Assembly (NCBI GenBank): GCA_934351765.1
Contig: CAKRJM010000119.1
Span: forward strand, 1 to 6,818
Length of the DNA: 6,818 nucleotides
Direction: 5' to 3'
Source: an uncultured Lachnospiraceae bacterium
GTDB lineage: Bacteria; Bacillota; Clostridia; Lachnospirales; Lachnospiraceae
Part shown: in pieces, positions 1 to 6,056 of the stretch
Position numbering within the stretch: position 1 is the first letter of the stretch
Layout of the letters: each line of letters starts with the position of its first letter
The notes under the pieces: model-generated
What the model was told of the DNA's origin: nothing
Database searches by the model: none
Seen by the model: only the letters and a program-made list of their open reading frames with translations
Position numbers and translations under genes: made by a program

Positions 1-13
1 AATTCCATTTCAT
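1..13 (-). CDS. Possible start of a next minus-strand gene, cut by the window edge
   Basis: An ATG at 13..11 reads Met-Lys-Trp-Asn before the window ends. It is preceded by GGGGAG five bases upstream (19..24 on the plus strand as ctcccc), a good Shine-Dalgarno at good spacing. The gene has the same direction as the protease upstream of it, 113 bases away. Only four codons are visible, so the product cannot be named and the call rests on the ribosome binding site alone. Confidence 0.4.
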
Positions 14-65
14 TGTAACTCCCCTGCTCCAAGTTTCTTCTGTTTTTCTGTTCCTGGTCCATTCG

Positions 66-99
66 CGGCATCCCTGCCGGGCTTTTTTATCCAAAGCCC
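66..99. other. Two small overlapping stem-loops downstream of the S8 peptidase gene
   Basis: On the plus strand, CGGCA (66..70) pairs with TGCCG (75..79) around TCCC, and a run of six T follows at 83..88. GGGCTTT (79..85) can also pair with AAAGCCC (93..99) around a 7-base loop, so the two helices compete for base 79. As a plus-strand terminator the first hairpin is plausible but short, and no plus-strand gene is known to need it. Read in the direction of the peptidase transcript there is no U-tract after either helix, so it is not a canonical terminator for that gene. It could be an RNA-processing or 3'-end structure, or chance. Confidence 0.3.
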
Positions 100-126
100 C
101 ATAAGCCACGGACCTTGGCAGGCAGC

Positions 127-1032
127 TCATTCCCTGAGAAGCGCTGCCAGATCCACCATGCCGCGCCCCTGCTGATTCCTCGGAAGTCCCAGATCCCTGG
201 CCCTCTCCAGGAGCCGCAGCTTTACCTCCTTAGGCGTCAGATACGGATACTTCTCCAGCAAAAGCGCCGCCGCACCGGAGACCACCGGTGTAGCCATGGA
301 GGTTCCGCTCTTAATCCCATAATAATGATTTTTCCGCACCGATGGCACACAGCAGGACACCACGGCAGCCCCCGGCGCCACCACATCCGGTTTGCAGATA
401 CAGGAGACGGTCGGACCGCGTCCGGAATAATCCACCATGGAAATACCGCCAACCCTGACTGACTGCTGATCGTCGGAGCACCCCACTGTGATCACCTTCC
501 GGCTGATCCCCGGCGTCGTCACACTTCTGGCCTCCGGTCCCTCGTTTCCCGCTGCCACAATGACCACAAGCCCGTCTGCCCATGCTGCCTCCACGCCTCT
601 CACCAGTGCCGAGGTTTCCGCTGTTTCCCGCCTGGGAACCGAACCGACGGAAATGTTGACGATCCGGATTCCATACCGCTCTTTCTGCTTCCGGATCCAT
701 GAAAGCCCCCGGAGAAGATCCGTCACTGAACCGTTTCCTTCCCGGTCCAGTACCTTAATTCCAATAAGGGACGCTCCCGGAGCCACCCCCTCGTACCGTC
801 CTCCGGACCGTTTTCCGCTTCCTCCAAGAACACCCATCACATGGGTCCCATGGGAATTATCATCATAGGGCTGCTTTCGCCCGCCCACCATATCCTGAAA
901 ACAGCAAAGGCGTCCGGCAAAGTCCGGATGAGGATAAACCCCTGTATCCAGGACTGCTATACCGACGCCTCTTCCTGTCAAATTTCGATTTCTCGCCTCC
1001 TCTGTGCCAATCAGCCTGTTCACGCGGTTCAT
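127..1032 (-). CDS. S8 family (subtilisin-like) serine peptidase, AprX-like, no signal peptide
   Basis: A 301-aa subtilase. All catalytic elements are visible: Asp29 in VLDTGV, His61 in NSHGTHV, the oxyanion Asn163 in AAGNEGP, and Ser245 in SGTSMATP. The fold therefore fills almost the whole chain (about residues 20-297). There is no N-terminal signal peptide and no I9-type propeptide, because the catalytic domain begins within 20 residues of the start. This suggests a cytoplasmic enzyme or one exported by another route. The stretch from DTGVYPHPDFAGR through YDDNSHGTHV resembles Bacillus AprX, an intracellular S8 peptidase (comparison from memory). It has an unusual number of Cys residues (43, 44, 185, 211, 213, 227, 228). 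The start is fixed by AGGAGG six bases upstream of the ATG. It lies 124 bases after icd with no convincing promoter of its own, so read-through from icd is possible. Substrate and role are unknown. Confidence 0.93.
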   Translation of the reverse strand: MNRVNRLIGTEEARNRNLTGRGVGIAVLDTGVYPHPDFAGRLCCFQDMVGGRKQPYDDNSHGTHVMGVLGGSGKRSGGRYEGVAPGASLIGIKVLDREGNGSVTDLLRGLSWIRKQKERYGIRIVNISVGSVPRRETAETSALVRGVEAAWADGLVVIVAAGNEGPEARSVTTPGISRKVITVGCSDDQQSVRVGGISMVDYSGRGPTVSCICKPDVVAPGAAVVSCCVPSVRKNHYYGIKSGTSMATPVVSGAAALLLEKYPYLTPKEVKLRLLERARDLGLPRNQQGRGMVDLAALLRE

Positions 1033-1040
1033 GACATGCC

Positions 1041-1082
1041 TCCTGATTCTCCTCTTTCTTTTAACGTATGAAAGAATCAGGA
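1041..1082 (-). promoter_or_regulatory. 10-bp perfect inverted repeat overlapping the Shine-Dalgarno of the S8 peptidase gene
   Basis: TCCTGATTCT (1041..1050) and AGAATCAGGA (1073..1082) are perfect complements around a 22-base spacer. In the mRNA, the arm nearest the gene includes four of the six bases of the AGGAGG ribosome binding site (1039..1044), so folding would partly hide it. Alternatively it is a dyad operator in DNA. The arms are visible directly; either regulatory role is inference. Confidence 0.5.
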
Positions 1083-1156
1083 TCCCGGACTTTCTCAGGC
1101 CTCAAAGCCTCCGCAGAAAATGAAACGGTATTTCCGCCGCCCGGCAGACATTTATT

Positions 1157-2365
1157 TTATACCAGTGCTTCCAGTTGTCTGCGCACTGCCTGGACAAATT
1201 CAAGGCTTTCTGCCACATGAGGATTCTGGATCGTGGTCATCAGTGCCAGATCCTTCGTCATAGTTCCTCCCTCAATAGGAGAAATCGTTGCCTGCTCCAG
1301 CTTGTCCGCAAAAGCCTGAAGCTCCCTGTTTCCGTCCAGTTCTCCGCGCTTTCTGAGCGCACCGCTCCATGCAAAGATCGTTGCCACCGAGTTCGTTGAT
1401 GTTTTCTCCCCGGCCTGATATTTATAATAATGACGCTGTACGGTTCCATGAGCCGCCTCGTACTCATAGTTGCCATCAGGAGATACCAGAACCGAGGTCA
1501 TCATGGCAAGGGAACCAAAGGCCGTTGCCACCATATCGCTCATGACATCACCGTCATAATTCTTGCAGGCCCAGATATAGCCGCCCTCGGACTTGATCAC
1601 CCGTGCCACCGCGTCATCGATCAGCGTATAGAAATAGGTGATCCCTGCCTTCTCAAACGCCGTTTTATAATCCCGGTCAAAAATCTCCTGGAAAATATCC
1701 TTAAAGGTATGGTCATACTTTTTGGAGATCGTATCCTTGGAGGCAAACCACAGATCCTGCTTCGTATCCAGCGCGTATTTGAAGCAGCAGTGAGCAAAGC
1801 TTTCGATGGAACGGTTCAGGTTGTGCATACCCTGAACGATTCCCGCACCCTGGAATTTATGGATCAGCTCTCTTGTCTCATTTCCCGCCTCATCGGTATA
1901 GACCAGCTCACAGGTTCCCGGCCCCGGAATCTTCATTTCAGACGCCTTGTAAACATCGCCATATGCATGACGGGCAATGGTGATGGGCTTCTTCCAGGTC
2001 TTTACGTAAGGCTCGATTCCCTTTACGATAATGGGGGCGCGGAACACAGTTCCGTCCAGGATCGCACGGATCGTTCCGTTGGGGCTCTTCCACATTTCCT
2101 TTAAATCATATTCCTTTACCCTGGCCGCGTTAGGTGTGATGGTGGCACACTTTACAGCTACGCCGTATTTCTTCGTAGCCTCCGCCGCGTCCTTCGTCAC
2201 CTGGTCATCCGTCTCATCCCGGTGCTTCAGTCCCAGATCATAATATTCCGTATTCAGATCCACAAAGGGCAGCAGCAATTCATCCTTGATCATGCTCCAC
2301 AGGATCCTCGTCATTTCATCGCCGTCCATCTCCACAATGGGGGTCTGCATTTTGATCTTTTCCAT
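1157..2365 (-). CDS. icd: NADP-dependent isocitrate dehydrogenase (eukaryotic-type homodimeric subfamily)
   Basis: A 402-aa enzyme that oxidatively decarboxylates isocitrate to 2-oxoglutarate with NADP+, in the cytoplasm. In a fermentative anaerobe its main use is supplying 2-oxoglutarate for glutamate and NADPH for biosynthesis. The N-terminus [11 protein letters not shown] marks the subfamily shared with eukaryotic IDH1/IDH2 rather than the E. coli Icd type. Substrate residues fall where human IDH1 has them: Ser94, Asn96 and Arg100 in KSPNGTIR, Arg109, Arg132 in ARHAYGD, and Tyr139. Catalytic Lys210 and metal ligands Asp250, Asp273 and Asp277 ([13 protein letters not shown]) are present. 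The cofactor loop HGTVQRH (306-312) with Arg311 and His312 supports NADP+ over NAD+. Length is normal and no key residue is missing. The ribosome binding site AAGGAGG (2370..2376) sits only four bases from the ATG; a Met at codon 6 exists, but the conserved MEKIKM start fits better. It has its own strong promoter (2413..2441). No aconitase or citrate synthase gene is in view. Confidence 0.97.
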   Translation of the reverse strand: MEKIKMQTPIVEMDGDEMTRILWSMIKDELLLPFVDLNTEYYDLGLKHRDETDDQVTKDAAEATKKYGVAVKCATITPNAARVKEYDLKEMWKSPNGTIRAILDGTVFRAPIIVKGIEPYVKTWKKPITIARHAYGDVYKASEMKIPGPGTCELVYTDEAGNETRELIHKFQGAGIVQGMHNLNRSIESFAHCCFKYALDTKQDLWFASKDTISKKYDHTFKDIFQEIFDRDYKTAFEKAGITYFYTLIDDAVARVIKSEGGYIWACKNYDGDVMSDMVATAFGSLAMMTSVLVSPDGNYEYEAAHGTVQRHYYKYQAGEKTSTNSVATIFAWSGALRKRGELDGNRELQAFADKLEQATISPIEGGTMTKDLALMTTIQNPHVAESLEFVQAVRRQLEALV

Positions 2366-2412
2366 GGTTCCTCCTTATCCCGCTGTCTTATCTTTTCAGA
2401 ATGTACTTTTTC

Positions 2413-2441
2413 ATTATAGGCATAATCAAAAACCATGTCAA
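2413..2441 (-). promoter_or_regulatory. Perfect-consensus sigma-A promoter for icd
   Basis: On the minus strand, TTGACA (2441..2436), a 17-base spacer and TATAAT (2418..2413) match the vegetative sigma-factor consensus at all 12 positions with ideal spacing. Transcription would start near 2406, giving a leader of roughly 40 bases to the icd ATG at 2365. This points to strong vegetative expression of icd independent of the upstream array. Such a promoter is often controlled by a repressor or attenuator; the inverted repeat 18 bases upstream of the -35 box is a candidate site. Confidence 0.9.
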
Positions 2442-2459
2442 CCCAAAGACTACATTGCC

Positions 2460-2537
2460 TTTCGCGGCCCACCCAGGCCAGTCAGCCGGCACATACTCTA
2501 GTTGCCTCTGTCTGGCCTGGGCAGTGGATCCGCGAAA
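2460..2537. repeat. Large GC-rich inverted repeat between the small membrane protein gene and the icd promoter
   Basis: Two nested perfect arms are visible. TTTCGCGG (2460..2467) pairs with CCGCGAAA (2530..2537), and CCCAGGCCA (2472..2480) pairs with TGGCCTGGG (2513..2521). CCA (2469..2471) can also pair with TGG (2525..2527), leaving only small bulges. The loop is about 32 bases (2481..2512). It starts 26 bases after the stop codon of the 49-aa gene and ends 18 bases before the icd -35 box. No T-run follows on either strand, so it is not a standard intrinsic terminator. It may be a 3' structure of the upstream transcript, a regulatory site for icd, or one copy of a dispersed palindromic element. 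Confidence 0.6.
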
Positions 2538-2563
2538 TACCGAAATCGGAAACTGTATATGCT

Positions 2564-2713
2564 TTATTTTTTATCGCATCCACAGAACAGATAATATCCG
2601 CTGATAAGAGCTCCCGCCATCAGGCAGAAGCTGAAAAAGTTTTTCGGAAGGATCAGATATAATGCCATTCCGATTCCCAGCCAGAACAGGCACAGCCCCA
2701 CCAGACGCTTCAT
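2564..2713 (-). CDS. Small hydrophobic membrane protein, 49 aa, Cys-rich
   Basis: An ATG-to-TAA frame of 49 codons beginning MKRLVGLCLFWLGIGM and ending GYYLFCGCDKK. A GGGAG ribosome binding site sits seven bases upstream (2721..2725 on the plus strand as ctccc). The chain reads as two membrane segments (about residues 4-22 and 26-44) separated by a short Pro-Lys-Asn turn at 23-25, with Lys-Arg at the N-terminus and Asp-Lys-Lys at the C-terminus. Cysteines are at 8, 30, 44 and 46, the last two forming a CxC motif that might bind metal or be acylated. It follows ytfJ by 98 bases on the same strand. I recall similar short proteins in Lachnospiraceae genomes but no function. Membrane location is a safe inference; role is unknown. 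Confidence 0.75.
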   Translation of the reverse strand: MKRLVGLCLFWLGIGMALYLILPKNFFSFCLMAGALISGYYLFCGCDKK

Positions 2714-2811
2714 GACCGCTCTCCCGGCTTTCTTTTTTTTATCCTATGACAGAACCTGCCGCTCTATGAATCCGGGATACCAAACCAGGGCGGGGCAATT
2801 GATACCGATAT

Positions 2812-3228
2812 TTACTTTTCGTCCGCTTCTGTCTCTTTCTTTTCGAAGACATCCTTCGGAATTTCTACATCCGGCTTTTTCTCTCCGCCCTTGGTAAATT
2901 TATTGATCACATCAGGCACCATATCCAGAAGCTTTGATACGGTATCCTGGCCTTTGACGCTTACCAGCTTGGAGCTTCCGTTCTGGATCACCAGCACCGC
3001 GCTGGGAGTGATCTTTCCGGTCATGCCACCGGCACTGTTGTTTTTCTTCTCTCCGGCAAAAGCGCCTGCGCCGACGCCGAATGATACATCGACCAGAGGA
3101 AGAATGATCGTTCCGTCCAGATGAATGGCGTCACCGACCACGGTTTTCGTTGTGATAAAGCCGTCCATTCCCTTGAACAGGTTTTCCATTGTATTTCCAA
3201 AGGTATTCTTGTCTTTCTCCGCTGCCAT
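2812..3228 (-). CDS. ytfJ: GerW family sporulation protein YtfJ
   Basis: A 138-aa protein of the YtfJ/GerW family. In Bacillus subtilis this family is made in the forespore and affects the spore's germination response; its biochemical activity is not established. Family features are visible: an N-terminal ENLFKGMDGFI segment (15-25), the VVGDAI stretch with IILPLVDVSFGVGAGAF (30-57), a Gly-rich loop SAGGMTGKITPSAVLVI (65-81), and the amphipathic helix SKLLDMVPDVINK (98-110). The last 28 residues are highly charged (GGEKKPDVEIPKDVFEKK and on). There is no signal peptide. The start is fixed by AAGGAGG seven bases upstream. It follows the DUF2953 gene by 23 bases; the same pairing occurs in B. 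subtilis as ytfI-ytfJ, which strengthens both calls. Its presence implies a spore-forming lineage. Length is typical. Confidence 0.95.
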   Translation of the reverse strand: MAAEKDKNTFGNTMENLFKGMDGFITTKTVVGDAIHLDGTIILPLVDVSFGVGAGAFAGEKKNNSAGGMTGKITPSAVLVIQNGSSKLVSVKGQDTVSKLLDMVPDVINKFTKGGEKKPDVEIPKDVFEKKETEADEK

Positions 3229-3251
3229 TGGTTTTCCTCCTTACTGCTGCT

Positions 3252-4427
3252 CTACGCAGCCTTCTGCCCGGACGCTGCAATCGTTCCAAGCAGGTTCTTT
3301 CCCCGCTTTAAGAAGCGGCGGAAGCCTTTATCAAACCAGACACTGCCCGCAGTCCAAAGCGGAACGATCAGACGGATCCTCCCTTTTAAGAAGAGCGATC
3401 CCGCCGCCATGGTGCGGTTTTCAAACACCGGCGTCACCTGGATTCCATCACCCAGAAACGGATAGATCATGGACAGTCCCATGAGGACTTTTCCCGTCGC
3501 CGCCGGATCTTCCAGCCCAAAGGTGATGCTCCCGGTTCGTTTCTCCGGTAAAATATGATGAAGAAGCTTTTTTAACTTTTCTTTTAACCGATTCAGAACT
3601 GTTTTGTTCTGCTCTGCCTCGAAAAACGCACGGATCAGATCCAGGTTCTGTGCAATCATGTTTAGTTTTCCCCGGATATTCCTAAAAAAACCGAGGATTT
3701 TTTCAACAAAGCGGCGGATTCCGGAAATAAGCTTTCCGGGAAATTCTTTTACGAAGTTCCAGAATCTTCGGAGCTTTCCGCGTTTCCGCTTTTGCTTTCT
3801 CTTCCGTTTTTTCTGCTTTTCCGGAATTTTCTGCTCTGCTCCGGCAGTCTCGCCCTTTTCAACCGCAGATCTTACATCCTGCGGTTCCGAATTCTCAGAC
3901 GGTACGTTCCGGCTGCTCCTGCCAGACTCCGTCTCGCTAACGGAACTACTCTGCCCACTTCGCACCGACTGCTCACCGGCCTCATTCTGCAGGCTCTGCT
4001 CATCGGAGTACCGCCCGTCTGCTTTTTTCTCGATAGACTGCGCCGATAACAATTCCCCTGCCCCGGACTCTTCCGCCGAGAATGTTCTGTCTGAAGCTGT
4101 TTTTTTCCGTCTTCTGTCCGGCTTTTTTTTCTTCTCCCAGATTCCCGCTCCAAAGACCCGGATCCCCAAAATCTTAACCTGAACACCGGCCCTTCCGTCT
4201 TTTACCGCCGCGCGGATCGTCACGATCCGCATCAGCCAGGAAATCCTTGCCTTTCCTTCATAAAAAAGCCCGCGCCCCGGCTCCTGCTCATAAGCACCCT
4301 CACCGGATATACGGTAACGCACCGGTACAAACAGGACGGCCAGTATGGCTGCCAGCACCAGAAAAAGAAGCACCAGAAAAAGGATTCCGATCCCCTTTAA
4401 TATTCCAAAAATTATGGAAAGCACCAC
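3252..4427 (-). CDS. DUF2953 domain-containing membrane-anchored protein (YtfI-like)
   Basis: A 391-aa protein of unknown function. Residues 1-36 form a long hydrophobic membrane segment ending in VPVRYRI. A conserved N-terminal part (about 37-96) is followed by a polar linker rich in Ser, Glu and Gln (about 110-200). An extremely basic cluster KQKKRKRKQKRKRGKLRR (204-221) comes next, then several amphipathic helices (222-290). The C-terminal DUF2953 core (about 297-368) contains TFGLEDPAATG and VTPVFENRTMAAG. The linker makes it longer than the compact DUF2953 proteins I recall. The start is GTG-GTG with AAGGA seven bases before the first GTG; no nearby ATG fits. It sits 17 bases after the 122-aa gene and 23 before ytfJ. 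The persistent link with ytfJ suggests a role in the forespore or its membrane, which is inference only. Confidence 0.88.
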   Translation of the reverse strand: MVLSIIFGILKGIGILFLVLLFLVLAAILAVLFVPVRYRISGEGAYEQEPGRGLFYEGKARISWLMRIVTIRAAVKDGRAGVQVKILGIRVFGAGIWEKKKKPDRRRKKTASDRTFSAEESGAGELLSAQSIEKKADGRYSDEQSLQNEAGEQSVRSGQSSSVSETESGRSSRNVPSENSEPQDVRSAVEKGETAGAEQKIPEKQKKRKRKQKRKRGKLRRFWNFVKEFPGKLISGIRRFVEKILGFFRNIRGKLNMIAQNLDLIRAFFEAEQNKTVLNRLKEKLKKLLHHILPEKRTGSITFGLEDPAATGKVLMGLSMIYPFLGDGIQVTPVFENRTMAAGSLFLKGRIRLIVPLWTAGSVWFDKGFRRFLKRGKNLLGTIAASGQKAA

Positions 4428-4444
4428 ACCACCGTCCTTACAGG

Positions 4445-4813
4445 CTACTGCCAGTCGTTATACAGTTTCTCCCCAGCCGCCTCCGGTCGGTCGAGAAAAT
4501 CATCGCCGAGATATGCCGCCACATCGGTCGTTCCAGTCGCCCGGTAGGCTTCCGTGATGATCGTTCCGGCAAGCTCCATGGCTTCCAGCTTTCCCCAGGC
4601 AGCCCCAACCGCGTAAAGCGTATGCTCTTTGTAATGGGGATTGGATAACTCGATCTGGGGAAGGATCTCCAGAACATTATCCCGATTAGCCGGATATACC
4701 AAGAGAAACAGCCTCGGATGAAGCTTTCCATCGGTTAAACACTCCCAGATCTGCCTCTTCTCCGCCCGTTCTCCCAGATACATCCGGCGGTACCACTTGA
4801 TCTTATTTTTCAT
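4445..4813 (-). CDS. Conserved hypothetical protein, 122 aa
   Basis: A soluble protein beginning MKNKIKWYRRMYLGERAEKR, with no signal peptide or membrane helix and no catalytic motif I can name. Its middle has a hydrophobic strand (LFLLVYPANRDNVLEILP, 35-52), then HTLYAVGAAWGKLEAMELAGTI (64-85) and a C-terminal stretch EAYRATGTTDVAAYLGDDF (88-106). The whole reads as a small alpha/beta fold. I recall similar short proteins (KxxWYxxLYxG near the start) in clostridial genomes without function. I chose the ATG at 4813, which overlaps the end of cinA by 11 bases, over a longer frame reaching 4876 whose extra residues are read from inside cinA and look non-native. No good Shine-Dalgarno precedes it, so translation may depend on ribosomes finishing cinA. 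The next gene starts 17 bases downstream. Confidence 0.8.
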   Translation of the reverse strand: MKNKIKWYRRMYLGERAEKRQIWECLTDGKLHPRLFLLVYPANRDNVLEILPQIELSNPHYKEHTLYAVGAAWGKLEAMELAGTIITEAYRATGTTDVAAYLGDDFLDRPEAAGEKLYNDWQ

Positions 4814-6056
4814 GCTTATATTTATCCAGGATACATCTGCGCAGCAGATCCAGTGCCTGGGTCGTCGCCTGTTCACGGATCTTCATACGGTTTCCGGTAA
4901 AATGAAACTCCTTCACAACAATCTCATTCTCAATATAGCAGGAGATGTATACAAGCCCTCTCGGCTCCTCTTTCGTATCCTCCGGACCGGCAAAGCCTGT
5001 AACCGCCAGACAGATATCCGCATCCGTAGCAAACACGCCGCCCTTTGCCATCTCCTTCGCTGTCTGCTCACTGACTGCACTGTACTTTTTCAGAGTTGCC
5101 TTATTGACATCCAGAAGCTTTCTCTTTGCCTTATTGGAATAGGTGATCACACCCTCCTTGAAGCACTCAGATGCACCGGCTACGTTGACAATCCTGCTTG
5201 CCAGCATGCCGCCTGTCATGGACTCTGCCGTAGTGACAGTCAGCTCATACTTTCTCAACAGACGTACCACCACATCTTCCAGCGCCTCATCCTCATCTGT
5301 TGTATAGATGTTGTCTCCGAACCGCTTCTTTAATTCCTTTACTACCGGCTTTACCAGCTTCTTTGCCTCTTCCTCATTCTCCGCTTTTGCAGTTACTCGA
5401 AGATGAACCTCGCCGGTCTTTGCATAGGTGGCAATGGTCGGATTGGTCTGCGCATCAATGAGATACAGGATCATGGTCTCTGCGCCGCTCTCCCCGATCC
5501 CGCAGATCTTTAACATCTGAGAATAGATCGTCTCCGGCTGGATCGCCTTCAGATACGGCGTTACCTGCTTTTCAAACAGAGGCTTTAATTCATTTGGCGG
5601 TCCGGGAAGAAGAATTGCCGTCTTTCCGTCCTTTTCCAGGATCAGGCCGGGAGCCGTTCCGTTGTCGTTATCCAGAACCTTTGCTCCGACAGGTACAACC
5701 GCCTGCTTCCAGTTGTTGTTTGTAATCTTTTTCCGGCGGATATTGGCAAAATATTCCTCGATCCGTGCCTTCGTATGAGGATCCTCTGCCAGTTCAAATC
5801 CCATGACCTTCGCACAGACCTCTTTTGTCATGTCATCCTCAGTCGGCCCAAGTCCGCCAGTCAAAATGACAATGTCCGAACGCTTCAGCGCCCGTTTGAT
5901 GGCATCCGTCATTCTCTTTTCATTATCACCCACAACGGTCTGATGATAAACCGAGAGGCCGAGACCCGCACACTTTCTGGAAAGATACTGGGCATTGGTA
6001 TTGGAAATATTTCCGAGAAGGATCTCCGTTCCTACTGCAAGAATCTCTACGTTCAT
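4803..6056 (-). CDS. cinA: CinA family protein (MoaB-like domain plus NMN deamidase PncC domain)
   Basis: A full-length 417-aa two-domain protein. The N-terminal molybdopterin-binding-like (COG1058) domain covers about 1-170 with AVGTEILLGNISNTNAQYLS (7-26), TGGLGPTEDDMT (66-77), NGTAPG (132-137) and LPGPPNEL (150-157); in the family it carries ADP-ribose pyrophosphatase-type activity. A linker domain (about 175-255) joins it to the C-terminal PncC domain (about 260-412) with TAESMTGG (276-283), TYSNKAKRK (305-313) and VTGFAGP (352-358). PncC deamidates nicotinamide mononucleotide to nicotinate mononucleotide in NAD recycling. In naturally competent species the gene is a late competence gene, but nothing here indicates competence. 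The start ATG directly abuts the pgsA stop, with AGGAGA seven bases upstream inside the last pgsA codons. Met replaces the more common Cys or Leu in the AES-x-TGG motif. recA, often next in Firmicutes, is absent. Confidence 0.96.
   Translation of the reverse strand: MNVEILAVGTEILLGNISNTNAQYLSRKCAGLGLSVYHQTVVGDNEKRMTDAIKRALKRSDIVILTGGLGPTEDDMTKEVCAKVMGFELAEDPHTKARIEEYFANIRRKKITNNNWKQAVVPVGAKVLDNDNGTAPGLILEKDGKTAILLPGPPNELKPLFEKQVTPYLKAIQPETIYSQMLKICGIGESGAETMILYLIDAQTNPTIATYAKTGEVHLRVTAKAENEEEAKKLVKPVVKELKKRFGDNIYTTDEDEALEDVVVRLLRKYELTVTTAESMTGGMLASRIVNVAGASECFKEGVITYSNKAKRKLLDVNKATLKKYSAVSEQTAKEMAKGGVFATDADICLAVTGFAGPEDTKEEPRGLVYISCYIENEIVVKEFHFTGNRMKIREQATTQALDLLRRCILDKYKHEK

Noticed and set aside
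1063..1070. CATACGTT upstream of the S8 peptidase gene, similar to a sigma-E -10 box
   Set aside because: No matching -35 element (ATA-containing) lies 13-15 bases upstream, and no good sigma-A promoter is visible either, so no promoter is called.
1083..1156. Possible intrinsic terminator after icd
   Set aside because: Only very short complementary stretches are present (for example AGGC/GCCT) and no T-run follows a stem, so a terminator cannot be supported.
1430..2104. A 224-codon open frame on the plus strand opposite icd
   Set aside because: It lies wholly antisense to a clear icd gene, shows no family motif, and is the expected shadow of biased codon use.
2741..2811. Possible promoter between ytfJ and the 49-aa gene
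   Set aside because: The best sigma-A-like pair (TTCATA, 18 bases, TAGGAT) is a poor match; read-through from ytfJ is equally likely.
3860..4190. Alternative frames over the DUF2953 linker
   Set aside because: Low-complexity, charged coding sequence opens several frames by composition; only the frame continuous with the DUF2953 core is supported.
4814..4876. An upstream extension of the 122-aa protein to an ATG at 4876
   Set aside because: The extra 21 residues are read from inside the cinA C-terminus, look non-native and would extend the overlap; the ATG at 4813 starts the conserved-looking sequence.
4797..5333. A 178-codon plus-strand frame opposite cinA
   Set aside because: Antisense to conserved cinA motifs, Leu/Cys/Arg-rich composition typical of shadow frames, no protein family recognised.
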